A DNA stretch of 64,000 nt, taken from assembly GCA_905250025.1 (NCBI GenBank), contig CAJNOJ010000011.1, positions 811,287 through 875,286 of the forward strand, in the 5' to 3' direction. Below the pieces are notes generated by a model. The model saw only the letters and a program-made list of their open reading frames with translations, had not been told where the DNA came from and did not search any database. Shown piece after piece: positions 48,065 to 59,781 of the stretch. The position numbers and the translations under genes were made by a program. This stretch comes from Adineta ricciae. Taxonomy: Eukaryota; Rotifera; Eurotatoria; Adinetida; Adinetidae. The first letter of the stretch is position 1; each line of letters starts with the position of its first letter.

Positions 48065-49294
48065 ATGAGGTAGAAAATTCTATGAAAAAAGTTCATCCGA
48101 TTTATTAACTTTGGTGCTATTGTTTTTATATTAGTTCGCTCCGAGTACAAAAGCGACTCGCTTCATCCATCTTAGGATGTGGCAAGAAAAAAGTCTGGCT
48201 CGATCCCAATGAAGCCAACGAAATTTCCAATGCCAACACTCGTAAGTCCTATTCTGTTTCACTAATTTCACTGCAAAACTTTCGGCCCTTCCACAATCAT
48301 CGATTTCTGGTGTAATAAAGTTTATTACGTAAATAACATTGATCGATACACAGGAAGGGGACATTATAAGTTCTCATCTTTATTTGTCATCCTTTTCGTT
48401 ATTGATTTTTGTATTGAATCAGTAATTGGCAAATACTTTGAACAAGAATAATAACGTCGATTACTTTTAATCTATTGCTATACTTACTCTTTCAGGTCAA
48501 AGTGTACGTAAATTAATTAAAGATGGTTTAATTATCAGAAAACCAGTGGCAGTTCACTCACGTTTTCGTACACGTAAGAACATCGAAGCTCGCCGTAAGG
48601 GTCGACATATGGGTCATGGTAAACGAAAAGGTACGGCCAACGCACGTATGCCAACCAAAGTATGTTCATTCTCTTCATTTTCACATTTTGTTTCAAGTAA
48701 GAACTATTGTTCTCCAAAATAGATCCTCTGGATTCGTCGTATGCGTGTTTTACGTCGTTTATTGAAAAAATATCGTGCTGCCAAGAAGATCGATCGTCAC
48801 TTGTGAGTAATCGACTAACTTCAAACATAATTTCAACGGAAGGTGCATATTCGGGTATTTCTAGATACCATGAACTCTACTTGAAATGCAAAGGTAACGT
48901 TTTCAAAAACAAACGTGTACTGATGGAATTTATCCACAAGAAGAAAGCTGAAGTTCAACGTACGAAGATGCTTTCCGATCAAGCTGTCGCTCGTCGTGAA
49001 CGTACAAAGGAAAAACGTGTTCGCCGTGAACAACGTATTCTCCAAAAACGCACTGAACTTTTGGGTAAACATCAAGATGATGATGATACAAATGTAGCTG
49101 TTCAACAAGCTATTGAACAAACAGCTGTTGCAACACCAGCATCGCAAGCTCAACCCAAAGCATCAACAAAGACAGCTGCTAAACAAGAAAAGAAAGAACA
49201 ACAACCAGCTAAAACTCAACAACCGGCCAAAGCTCAACCACCAGCCCAACCACAACAACCGGTTAAACAACAAACACAACCAAAGAAGAAATAA
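48065..49294 (+). CDS. RPL19: 60S ribosomal protein L19 (eL19) with extended C-terminus
   Basis: Five exons (48065-48069, 48135-48241, 48496-48659, 48723-48802, 48865-49294) sum to 786 nt and 261 residues. Exon 1 is just ATGAG. Joining it to exon 2 recreates the universal start [20 protein letters not shown]. eL19 signatures follow: [57 protein letters not shown] and [20 protein letters not shown]. Vertebrate L19 has 196 residues. Here about 70 extra residues rich in Gln, Pro, Ala and Lys follow residue 190 ([18 protein letters not shown]) and end in QPKKK. The short first exon and the intron positions near the start fit known RPL19 genes. Core identity is certain. Confidence 0.95.
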
Positions 49295-49685
49295 AGAAAT
49301 CTTTGAATAGAAAAGACGAGTGACGGACATGGTTATTACACTCAGTATGTCATCTAATCTCGCTTTTTTCCATCATTAACGATAAAAAAATTTTTCTTTG
49401 CCGTTTTTACATTATCATCAATAAATAAAAACAAGCAGTCGCGTATATACAATAAGAATTAGACAAAAAATAAAGACTTTCTCTTTTTCTTCTTAATTCA
49501 TTAGCTAAGATGGCGCGTTTGTATGTAAATTCGCACACCGAAATCATCTGTTGATGATTTGTCGATAAGTTAGTTAGTCACATGCGAAAATCTAGTCTTA
49601 TCTCGCCAATGAAGCATTGATTTGATAAGGCGTAGATCCGAACAATAAAAAGCGGTTGGATAGTCGGTTTGTGTATCATTTAACC
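49295..49685. other. Intergenic stretch downstream of RPL19
   Basis: AATAAATAAA at about 49419 is a likely polyadenylation signal for RPL19. The rest is the 5' flank of the next gene. Confidence 0.4.
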
Positions 49686-50342
49686 ATGAAGTCAATCTGT
49701 ATTGTCTTAATACTTGTTGTGTTTTATGCGGAAGGTTTCCTCCTATCAAAAACGGATGGTACATCATCAAAAACGAAGGCACCAAAGAAGGGTAAATGCG
49801 ATGCGATAAATCTCTCCGTGCAGTTTTCATTGTTCATTTAGAGAAATGTCTGATTGTCAAAGGTAAAGGCAAGAATTTTGTTGGTGATGTTATTTATATC
49901 CATAAGGATTTTGTTCCAACCTTGAAAAAGATCGATAACATTGCGAAACAGTGTCACATCAAACTAGCAATCAAAGGTTCCTATGAACGAGTGCCAGATC
50001 TATCAAAACCGCTCAAATTAACGACGGCGAATGTTGGCAAACGCCTTCGATTTGTTGTTATGGATCAAACTGGAAAGAAGCTACTCTGCAATAATATTTG
50101 TCTTGCCAGTAAGACTCTTTGTCATGTCAAACACGAACAAATACATAGTCGATTTTTTTATTGTAGAAGAAGGCGAAAAAGTTCCTCAAGTAAACTGCTT
50201 AGCCACGAATTTGCGTCGGGAAAATCTACGTTTTCAACCTCATAATGAATTCGATACACTTGATGATGCATCTGATTCCAAACCAGACTTTACTGAGTTT
50301 GCCCGCCGAACGCAGGAAGCATGCAAAGGCGTTAAGCTTTAA
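49686..50342 (+). CDS. Small secreted cysteine-containing protein (unknown)
   Basis: Three exons (49686-49791, 49842-50108, 50167-50342) sum to 549 nt and 182 residues. The N-terminal MKSICIVLILVVFYAEGFLL is a signal peptide. The body reads CLIVKGKGKNFVGDVIYIHK, then DFVPTLKKIDNIAKQCHIKL and VGKRLRFVVMDQTGKKLLCN, with five or six Cys in the mature chain. The spacing of the FVPTLKKIDxxAxxC helix and the VG-x-RFxxxD strand recalls the D-Ala-D-Ala peptidase/hedgehog (M15) fold, but the zinc-binding His of that fold is not evident. If related, it is probably inactive. I cannot name the family. The gene is intact, and AATAAA lies about 25 bp after the stop. Confidence 0.65.
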
Positions 50343-51387
50343 TTTAAATTATTAGCTCTTACCAATCAAATAAAAAAAGCTATGATATCGATCATCACGG
50401 TCCAAATAACATTAATTCTAATTACTGAGAGAAATTACTCAGATTGTAATCATGTCATTGTACTTGTATGATGATATAATATAGTTAGAGGCAATGTGAA
50501 CAAATGAGATGATTTTTCTTTCATATGAACAATACAAAAATACATTTAATCTCTTTTGTTCTCCTTTTGCTATAGAAAAAAACTTCAAAATACGCACGTC
50601 ACTTTATGAAGAACGAAAATCTGCACGCTTAAATGAAAGATAGAAGCTTCTTCTAGCGTTTATGTTCTGAAAAAGTAACGACAAGGACTACGCATACCAA
50701 CGTCATTCCTCTTCGTTTATCCTAAGATAATAAATAAATATGGTAGATTATCTTCTGAAATAACAGTGCGTATTCGAGCTTGTATGATAACGTCAGCGGC
50801 ATGGCTTGGCCTCTGAGAGTATCTGTACAAAGTTTATCCAGACCGCGTGTCCCTCACCATACGATAGTTTCACATAAAAATATCATTCGAAGAGGAAAAA
50901 TCGTAGTAAACTCTAGTGTAGAAAGAAAAAATAAGAACGAGGAGCATTCGAGCGTGACGTCTTATGTTTGTTATTTTTCACTTTTGATTCAAACCATTCA
51001 CTGCACACATGGTTCGATTGATGATTTCTTTACTGTAAGTATAGACACGTATACGCAGCAAGTATTGACCTCAGATACAAACATTAAAGACTCAGAGGAA
51101 AAAAGCAAACATTACTTTCTTCGTTGAATTGACATGTCTTATATATATTAGTGAAATTTTTCGATGACATATGCGTATGCACGAGAAACCATGTGATATT
51201 ATTATTGTGTTTTTGATAAAAAATAGTCAGGTCCTAATACTGTTCCTTCTCTACAGTCATTTTTTTAAATATTTAGTTTTGATGAGTCAAACGAAGAATG
51301 TCGAAGTGAAATAAAATTCTGTTTGTTTTCTTCTATATTCATATAATTCATCTAGTCGTAGTTTTGATTAGCAATTATACATCAGAT
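50343..51387. other. Intergenic stretch upstream of the PDZ cluster
   Basis: Holds an unremarkable 115-codon open frame (50780-51127) without recognisable features or splice context. It presumably includes the promoter of the first PDZ gene. Confidence 0.35.
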
Positions 51388-53026
51388 ATGCAATCTACAA
51401 GTAACGATTTCGAGCAATTAGCGAACATTCACCCACGTTTATGTATATTACACAAATGGGCACATTTTGATGGTAGGAAAACGATTTTGTTTCTTTGTTG
51501 AATGATAACGCTCATTGTTCGAATATCTTAGGGTATGGAATTCATTTAAGTTGTAATAAACACTCACTTGGCTTACGCATTGATGATGTTGAATTGAACA
51601 GTCCAGCGGAAAGCGGAGGTCTCTTTCGTGGTGACATTGTTCTTGCCGTCAATGGTCATTTTATTGCAAATGATGATTTTTTTGCAATACTCTTATGTAT
51701 TGAATATGCACTTGAACAAGATCAAATACGATTCTTAGTATTGGATGCGAAGAGTGCAGATTTAGTGCAACGGTATCACATAAATATTGATGAAAATCAT
51801 GAGAATTGTATTCGAACAGAAACATCGCAAACTTTTTGTAAACATAACGACTCTCTTCAAAATCATTGGCAGGGAATCAATCGAATCACACCAGACAATT
51901 TATCCAATGCACGTAAGTTCAATAGTAAAGATGAAAACTCCATTTCTTCTCTTTGTTATAATAATTAGATTCTTTGAACAATTTCAAATCTGAGCTGCGC
52001 ATGTGTTCCGTAAATCTTCATCCTAATATCGGTCCGATTGGCATCACATTAGAATCCGACGCCGATTTCGGTCATATCATATCATACGTTGAACCAAATT
52101 CGCTCGCCGCTAGCGCGGGTCTTGAACCAGATCATCATATTATTTCTCTGAACAATATATCTTTGATTCAATTGCCTTTCGAAGAAGTTTTGTACTATTT
52201 GAAGAAGAAACGTGATGAGACAACACTGAATTTTCTTGTGGCAAAAAAATCTTATTTACTTCAAGTGTTACAGAATCACAAAATATCATTGAATGCACTT
52301 GTCCGAACAAATTCAGTCGGTTTACCGATGAGGCAAACATCGGAACATGTTCTTCATTCATCGAACGTTGCGAATCACGAGCGAGAAACGATGTCGTCGA
52401 CAACGGATGAGCAATACGATCGACTTTCATTACAAATTTATGCCAATCGATATTCAGCGAAGCATAAGAAGAGACAAGGAAAAGTTTTCGATGGCATTGG
52501 GCCAGCAGCAGATCTTCGCTTTTCATGGAGTTTAAGAAGTGAAAAGACAATTGATTATTCATCGGCGCATTCGGATTCATATGGACGAAAACCGACTTTA
52601 GTTGCCTACGAGCCAACGGAACGTAGTAACTCGATGAAAGTTCCTCTCGATTTGTTACAAGTTGGAATGACAAATCCATCGCCAAAACAGCAACCACGTC
52701 GAATTTTAACCCACGAGAGAAGTCAAAGTCCGTTTGATAGAGAAAAACACACGATGCAATCGCCGTCATTTTTCAAAAGACTTCGAAATTCGCCAAGAGC
52801 TTCCCCAAGTCCAAGTTCGTCGTTAAAAAAGAAGAACGTTACACATACTCCTTCTCCAGCATTGAAATCCCTTCGAAAAGCCATGCCTATCGAACCGTCG
52901 CCAATATGGTATCAGGAAGAGCAAGGTTCGTTCACGATTGACTTTCATTTGCGGGATTTTCTCTATTTTATAGATTTATGGCAGAGATATCTTCGCAGAA
53001 AGTGTCCGATAAATTTTGTTCTTTAG
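51388..53026 (+). CDS. NHERF-like protein with two PDZ domains and Ser-rich tail
   Basis: The three-exon model (51388-51472, 51532-51912, 51969-53026) gives 507 residues from ATG 51388. The first PDZ opens with PRLCILHKWAHFDGYGIHLS, strikingly like NHERF1/2 (PRLCxLxKWxxFxGYGFNL), followed by NSPAESGGLFRGDIVLAVNG. The second PDZ has IGPIGITLESDADFGHIISY and NSLAASAGLEPDHHIISLNN. A long polar tail follows, with many Ser/Arg segments (SPSFFKRLRNSPRASPSPSS) resembling phosphorylation sites. NHERF-class adaptors tether transporters and receptors to the cortical cytoskeleton. No C-terminal ezrin-binding motif is evident in this frame. The last 30 residues (LRDFLYFIDLWQRYLRRKC) may instead be intron read-through before an unrecognised further exon. 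Confidence 0.75.
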
Positions 53027-53579
53027 ATATGGACTGAGAGAATAGCTTCAGTAAAAATGATCTGTGATAGTATGCATGAGGCTACTAACGAAGAGCGAAC
53101 ATCTGTCTTTGTATCATTTCTTGCCTTTAACCTCCTGCCTCCTATACTTTCATTTGTAACTACGCATCGTTTGAATCCCATTCGTCCACATTCTACGTTC
53201 TACATGTTTACCTATTCACACCACTGACTCTCAACCGAACCTACACCTACATGTATGAGACTATGTGGGAAAGGACTATTTCTAAAGAACAATCTTGAAG
53301 GATACCAATCTGTAAGATGAGAAGATTTTCAATAGTAGAAAGCTTACTAATCGCTCACACTAAAATAAGAGAACTACTAATATTGGAGCTGTCTTAATCC
53401 TAAACAAAAAACGAATCTGGTTATGAATTGAACGATAGATAATCAATGAGAGCGATTCCTATTGACTGTATTATATCCTTTTAGATAATTGCCTTTATTC
53501 TCAACCGAACTTTTGTTTAAGTGAGTTATTTCGATTTGATAATTACAGATAATTCACACATTCGAAGTCAAAGAAAGGC
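53027..53579. other. Intergenic stretch within the PDZ cluster
   Basis: No gene seen. A strong splice acceptor (ATTACAG at 53542-53548) lies about 30 bp before the next ATG. An in-frame stop sits just upstream of that ATG, so the acceptor could receive a spliced leader or a non-coding exon. This is inference. Confidence 0.35.
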
Positions 53580-56500
53580 ATGAGTCTTTTGAGTAAATCT
53601 ATTATTGATAAGAACAAAATGAATGCTGCTGAAGATGATGATTATCAATCGATAGGATCAGAACTGCCTCTCGATGAAGAGACATCTTCGGTCTCACCTC
53701 ATAATGATGATCAAGCGACTGTCGTCGTAAAAGATAGTGAAATTAACGGCCAACAATCCAACCTTACGATGCTATATGGTGAGCCGTACAGATCGAATGT
53801 ATTCGCATAACCTCTCACTAACAAATAGCTATTTAATCCTTTTCGAAATCGATTTACATGTTGTTATACTTTCTTTTTCTTTTAGACGAAGTACCTGTGT
53901 CAGAACTATCTGAACACGATTATGAAATACACAAGATTAATTTGATACAACCAACTGAAACTGTTCCACTTGGTTTTAAACTGAGCAAGCAAACGGATAC
54001 GTTGCAATGTATCGTATCATGTATCGATCGCAACTCAAAAGCTGAACAGGCCGGTCTTCAAGTCGGTGACTGGTTGATTGAAATCGATGGCAAAGATATC
54101 CGTTCAACCGAATTTTCCAATATTTCGCAGCTGATTCGTGAAAAACTGAATGCCAATGTCTCGATTGATATTCTCGTTGCACGTAAAAAGTCTCACTTAC
54201 CGCTTTCAGTTACCAACGACGATCAACGACCATCGACTGTAACCGCTTATGACATGCCGAAGCAAGCGAACGTTCTTCTATCTGTTGGCTTGTCAAATAA
54301 AATCGAAGAAAAACCCGCGGATAATGCTGTTGCTCCATTGCATGACACGGACAAAGAATCAATTCGTCACATAGTTTTAAACGACGCGTTCGATATAGAT
54401 TTCTGTTCCTTTGCGCCTGACAAAAACAGCCCTTTAAAAATTCACGCTATAAACAACATTCGACCGTTATCACCAGCATATCGAGCTGGCCTAAGAAATG
54501 GCGATCAAATTTTAACCATCAATGATGTTGCTGTGGCAAATACCAATCATAAAACTGTCCGACATTGGTTGCTAGAAAAATCACCTGTATATTTAACAGT
54601 CATCAATGATCCGAATTATCTGGATTTTATTGAAAATGTTAAAAGTAGTCAAAATCGAATTTCCTTATCGCGACAGTCGTCAGCCTATGAAGCAATCGAA
54701 GAGCAGCCACCACCTGATGTTATCTCCGACGACCTAATCAATGTTCTTTTCATCGATGATCAAGGGCCAGTTTACATGAAACATTGTATTTTGAAAAAAG
54801 AACCAACACATCAATCTTTAGGCTTTGCCGTGCGTGATATCGATGATCTTCATGTGATAAGTAATGTAGACAATACAATGTCAGCTTATAATTATGGCAT
54901 ACGAGATGAAGATGTGATACTCTATGTTAATAGACAAAATGTCGAGCAAATGACTCACGATGATGTGAAGATACTTATTCGAAAATTTTCGATTTCCAAT
55001 GAATTCTTTCATTTAATATTAATCAAGAAAGCTGATGTACAACGGTATAAAGATTACGAAGGAAAAAGTTTTATTGATTGGAAACGTATTCTCACTGATA
55101 TACGAGAAGATCAGGCTCAAGAATTGGAACGTAAGTATGCAAATATTCAATCACTTCAACTAGCGGCTGAGTCTTCTTCATCGTCGACTTCACGTCGTAC
55201 TCGTCATTGCATTTTAAAACCATCTATGGGTAATCCGGCTGGCTTTTCGATCAGTGGTGAAGACAAAGGACCATTCATCATTTCAAAGATCGATAAAGAT
55301 TCTCCTGGTGAACTGGCTGGTTTACAAATCAATGATATTCTTCTGTCTATTGACGACAAGTCACTTCTTGGTGCCACATACGATGAAACAATACAAACTA
55401 TAAAGCAAGCACTCGCGAAGCCATCCGTAGATATTCTCGTTAAGCAATCATTGGGTGCAAAACGACGGGAAAGTAGTGAATCATCGTCCAGTGATACGAG
55501 TGACGACAGTGTTGTGGGATATCTTCCAACTCCAGTTGCTGCAGCCCAAGTCTATTTTAGTGGAACCAATCCTATACAAGCATATCAATGTATGTTAATC
55601 TTCAGAGATATAAACTTCTTCCTACTATTTATCATTCCTCTTACCATATTGTTCTATTGTATTAAGATGAGCAAGTCTCTTCTTTTGTTTAAATACTCAA
55701 AATTGTTCTTTCAATCTGTGATTACTCTACTGAATGAGTCGAGGATTAGTCAGCAACATGTTTATTGTGTACTTCATTCCTTTCGTAAGCTAAAAGAGAG
55801 ACAACATCACTTCTTCTTTTGTGTAAGTGGAGAAAGAGACGATGGTTTATCTTCGAGGCGAGTTTAGTTTGATTGATAACTTTCTTCGAAATTCTAATCA
55901 TATTTTTCCTTTGTAGCACAGCGAACTCGAGAATTGGCTTATACATTGCGTCTTTGTCATTTACATGCAACAAATTCTGATGGTTCACCAGCGCCCACAT
56001 TTGGTTTCGATATAACCAAAGAAGCGAAATACGAATATCCAGTTATATCACGAATTGACGCTCGCTCACCAGCCGAACGTGGTGGTCTACAAACACGCGA
56101 TCTGTTGCTGAAAGTCAACGATCGCAAAACGAAAGGTGTAGATATAAATAAAGTTAGACGGCATGTCGATAAAGCTAAACATGACAATCGACTAGAATTG
56201 CTTGTTGTTGACGAAGAAGTCTACCGATATTGTACGTCGACGAATCGAAAATTCAAAGAGCCTTATATCAAAGTGAAACATATCTTTCCGAAAAATCGCG
56301 CGAGTGCAAATGTTGAAAGTTTGGACTCGCTTGTGGCACGCTCCAGCAATGCATCTGAGGACATTGTCAAGCAATTGAAAAGTGGCCCTGAATTTAAAGT
56401 TCATCGGCTGTCAATATCGAAGGATATACTCGTCGAAGATGAAGAAAATGCACCAAAAATCCGACCGAAGCCAATGAAAAAAAGTGCATCGATGAAAGAA

Positions 56501-56608
56501 GTCACAAAGCAATCCACCAAAGACGAATCTATGGTTGATTCGGTATTGAAATCATTTCATAATTATTTCCATAATTTCGACACTGATAAAATATTGAAAC
56601 GTTCGTAA
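53580..56608 (+). CDS. Five-PDZ NHERF/PDZK1-like scaffold protein
   Basis: Three exons (53580-53778, 53886-55589, 55917-56608) sum to 2595 nt and 864 residues. After an acidic N-terminus (MNAAEDDDYQSIGSELPLDE) come five PDZ domains. PDZ1 has LGFKLSKQTDTLQCIVSC and AGLQVGDWLIEIDGKDI; PDZ2 has LSPAYRAGLRNGDQILTIND. PDZ3 has SLGFAVRDIDDLHVISNV and YNYGIRDEDVILYVNRQ; PDZ4 has PAGFSISGEDKGPFIISKID and GELAGLQINDILLSIDD; PDZ5 has LRLCHLHATN and SPAERGGLQTRDLLLKVND. Each GLGF-type loop differs, so ligand preference probably differs. PDZ2 and PDZ3 are the closest relatives of the small PDZ gene at 3761-4816. The final residues before TAA (HNYFHNFDTDKILKRS) are unremarkable. The downstream PDZ exons may belong to the same transcription unit by alternative splicing, but no phase-compatible donor was found at the stop. 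Confidence 0.85.
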
Positions 56609-56688
56609 TGACACGTCGCATCAATAGAACTTCTTCTAGAAACTTTAGTTTTGTTTTTTCAATGCATGTCAATCTTTTCATTCTTATT

Positions 56689-56690
56689 CA

Positions 56691-56718
<28 letters not shown>
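56689..56718. repeat. AT dinucleotide microsatellite
   Basis: About 14-15 AT repeats between two PDZ-coding blocks, followed by a polypyrimidine tract and splice-acceptor-like CAG. Confidence 0.8.
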
Positions 56719-56721
<3 letters not shown>

Positions 56722-56801
56722 GACAGCATGAACACCATAGATTTTCTCTCTTTTTTCAGCGAAGATTGATAACATAACTGTATCTTCTCTTTCATCTTCA
56801 G

Positions 56802-58282
56802 TTGAGTACGATGTACCTTCTCAACAGCCGACGGACCCTCAGGCATCGGGATTGTTATTACCAGCAACTGTTCACGTTAATCGGAATCTCTCCGAAGAAA
56901 TGTCGTATATTTCAAGATTGTATCAAGCAGCTTGTTCGAATCGTTCGAGTGGCCTATATGATTATATTCGAGATCCACGCCAGTGCATTTTGAAAATCGA
57001 TCGGACTAAAGGTCTCGGTTTTGTTCTAACTGCTACTGGTGATTATGATCATACGATAACGTCAGTAGAAAAGGTTTGTTAACATATCGATTTCTTGATT
57101 GTATGACGTTCGTATGATGTGATTGATAGAATTCGATAGCTGATATTGCTGGATTACAAACGAACGATGAACTCATAGAAATCAATGGTATCGACGTGCG
57201 AAACATCAAATATGAAGATGTTAGTTTGACTCTCTTTGCACCGAAACATATCGAATGATTTATTATTTAGGTTGTTCAAATGCTTCTTGCAGCTATCCAA
57301 ACACAAGATACATTGCAAATGTGTGTTTCGAACAGTCATTCAAACGACTTCTATCCATCAACAAAAGAAACAACTCGCGATGATAATACTCATGATACAA
57401 TCGTATCTACAGCACACGGAACGAGTGTTCTCAGCGATATTATTTCAAGTAAGAACAGTCCAGTACATACTCCTAAACTACCAGCCACCAATACAAGTCA
57501 TTCGGATTTATACGATAATGCACAACATTTAACCAATACGATCCATTGTGTTCGAAGCGAAAGTATTTCACAATTGAGCACAGGTTAACTGAACACCAGA
57601 AGATGCTTCTACAGATAGAATTCGATGTCTATTCTATTATTATAGGTATTACAGCTTCTCCAAAAGATATTCGTTCAACGAGCACAACGTCTACTTCTTC
57701 GAAAAGTAAGAATCAGTTCGACACAGTCAATAATTACTTGATGGCAACGTTTAGAACATGCAATAGATAACATACCGAAGAGAGATGCACCTGTTGCTCG
57801 ACTCTGTCGCATTCGCAAATTTCCTTCATCACCTTTTTACGGATTTTTTCTGTGTGGTAACCCAAAGCGTCTCGGGTACGACATCAGCCCGTTCTATTTT
57901 CAACTATTCCCATTTCATTACTTCATTTAGACGAGTTTATGTATCAAACATAAAAAAACATTCCTCAGCTGCTATCTGTGGGCTACGTAATGGTGATCGC
58001 ATAATCGAAGTTAATGGTGTTAATATTCAAACGTTAACTTACGAAACAATTTTAAATAAAATCAAACTACATTTGGAACACCGCGATCTTGAATTACTTG
58101 TCTTAGACAAAAAATCTTTACGATGGTATCGTGATCGGGAATATCCAGTCTCGTCACAGACATTACCAACAATCGTTCAAATTGAACCGATGATTAACAA
58201 TATCAACATCGGAAAACAAGAATCTATCATCCAGAGAAAAATCAGTAGTTTTATTGGTAATAATCCATCAGTTTCCGAATAG
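56802..58282 (+). CDS. Two further NHERF-type PDZ domains (separate gene or 3' exons of the upstream gene)
   Basis: A spliced series starts at an acceptor at 56801. The first exon reads VEYDVPSQQPTDPQASGLLL and RQCILKIDRTKGLGFVLTAT, continuing across short introns into NSIADIAGLQTNDELIEING and VQMLLAAIQTQDTLQM: one PDZ domain. After a Ser/Thr-rich linker with further short introns comes a second, NHERF-like PDZ: VARLCRIRKFPSSPFYGFFL, then AAICGLRNGDRIIEVNGVNI and KIKLHLEHRDLELLVLDKKS. The stop follows NPSVSE at 58282. A candidate independent start is ATG at 56900 (MSYISRLYQAACSNRSSGLY). I cannot decide whether this is its own gene or alternative 3' exons of the five-PDZ gene. The upstream boundary is therefore uncertain. 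Confidence 0.65.
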
Positions 58283-58498
58283 TTAAGATATTGTTTATGC
58301 GATTATTTCTAGAACCTCAAGAATCCACAACCAGTCTGTGAAGTAATATGAACGTTCTATAATAATCCTTTAGTGTATTGTTTGTTTTTTTTTCGTCTAT
58401 CAAATATCTGTCTTTTCTTTATAATACATATGCTTTGATTTTCTCATAGTAAATCCAGTTTTAGAAAGAAAGTAAAAAGGCACTGACAACTGTTGCTT

Positions 58499-58906
58499 CT
58501 ATAACGAGTCAAATACGGTTTCATCGTCATTCGATAGTCCACACATTTGAAGAAAGTCAAAATCATTTGAGTAAGAAGCGTCACTTGCGTTCTCGTCTAT
58601 ATAAATTTGTGTTTGATCTGAATCTTCCATTGATAATAGATTCAAGGGTAAAGATTGATTGTTGTCGATAAGAGCGACATCGGATAGCCGCGTTTCTCGA
58701 CTAATTGCATATTTGTAGAAAGCCGATGCAAGAATAGCACCGAGAAATGAAACGAAGACAACTAATGCACTTACACCGGAACTAAGACAGAAATTGATGA
58801 TTGCACAGCTAGAAGAACGCAAAGCAAAACAATTATATAATCAGATACATAGAACTTACGCTGAGATCCAAATAAACTCTCCAACAGCTGTTACAATCAC
58901 GTCCAT
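58499..58906 (-). CDS. Small membrane protein (unknown)
   Basis: Two exons (58906-58860, 58808-58499) give 357 nt and 118 residues from ATG 58906. The first half is hydrophobic with one or two membrane segments (VIVTAVGEFIWISACAIINF and SALVVFVSFLGAILASAFYK). The C-terminal half is acidic and cytosolic-looking (NASDASYSNDFDFLQMCGLS, DETVFDSL). It is tail-to-tail with the PDZ exons. The C-terminus VFDSL could act as a PDZ ligand of class II/III only by a loose definition. I recognise no family. Confidence 0.6.
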
Positions 58907-59781
58907 TGACTAGATTTCGCTGACTTAGTAATGATCTGTGTACGTTTTCTTTATATAAAATGGAATAGATTGTCCGTAGCGCATGTGAACAAATAGTCGA
59001 TGATGATCATCTTCTTTGTCGTTTCTTCTTTCTGCGGTATCGATTGAATAGACATTCTTACTGACATTATTCCAAACTCAATTACAGAGAAAGAAAATGT
59101 TCGCATTTTCCCTCTCTCTCTCTTTCTTTCTTTGTCGTCTCTTTTTATCACATGTTCTCAATTAAGATCAACTGAACTGTTAACGAGTGATGTATTTCTA
59201 CGTATTTCATGATCTATTCATGTGAATCCGAATGCTTGTACTCATTTGAGACGCTTCCAAAGAAAAAACTACGATGAATGATGTAAAACGATCTTTCTAC
59301 CAGTTTTGTCCATACAATCAGTAAATTGCTTGATAATTCATAGAATAAATATTGTTCTTTGCACGACAACAGATGACGCTCTGACAATGCGGCGCGCTGA
59401 TTGAGAAAGCTCTCAGTTGATTTTATTGAAATATCTTTTATATACATATACAACAGAGTATTTTGTACGAAGTAAAATTGAACGTAGTTTTGTATGCGAT
59501 TGTTTGACTTTCACTTGTAATCATTTCATTTTCTTTTTCCACTTAGACATAGCTTTGAGAAAACCAGTTCTAAAACATCATAATAAAATATTGAAAGATA
59601 CATCTTCGTTATATACTTTGGTGGCTTGGTCGACGATGAATTTGTTTGTTCCTATCAAAGATAGAATCATCACGAAGGAAATCGTTTAGATGACTCTATA
59701 ATAACTTACGTGTGAATTCGAGATTTCAGCTTGCGTCATAGCTACAAATAGTTGTCGATGAAAACGAAACATTGGAGATAT
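58907..59781. other. Intergenic stretch
   Basis: AT-rich DNA with a CT-rich tract (CCCTCTCTCTCTCTTTCTTTC at 59110-59130) and no supported gene. It contains the 5' flank of the small membrane protein and the 3' end of the kinase gene. Confidence 0.35.

Noticed and set aside
50780-51127. 115-codon open frame upstream of the PDZ cluster
   Set aside because: No recognisable domain, signal, splice partners or conserved motif; likely chance.
57960-58282. Independent single-PDZ gene
   Set aside because: The preceding exon (VARLCRIRKFPSSPFYGF) joins in frame across a normal intron, so it is the end of a larger PDZ unit.
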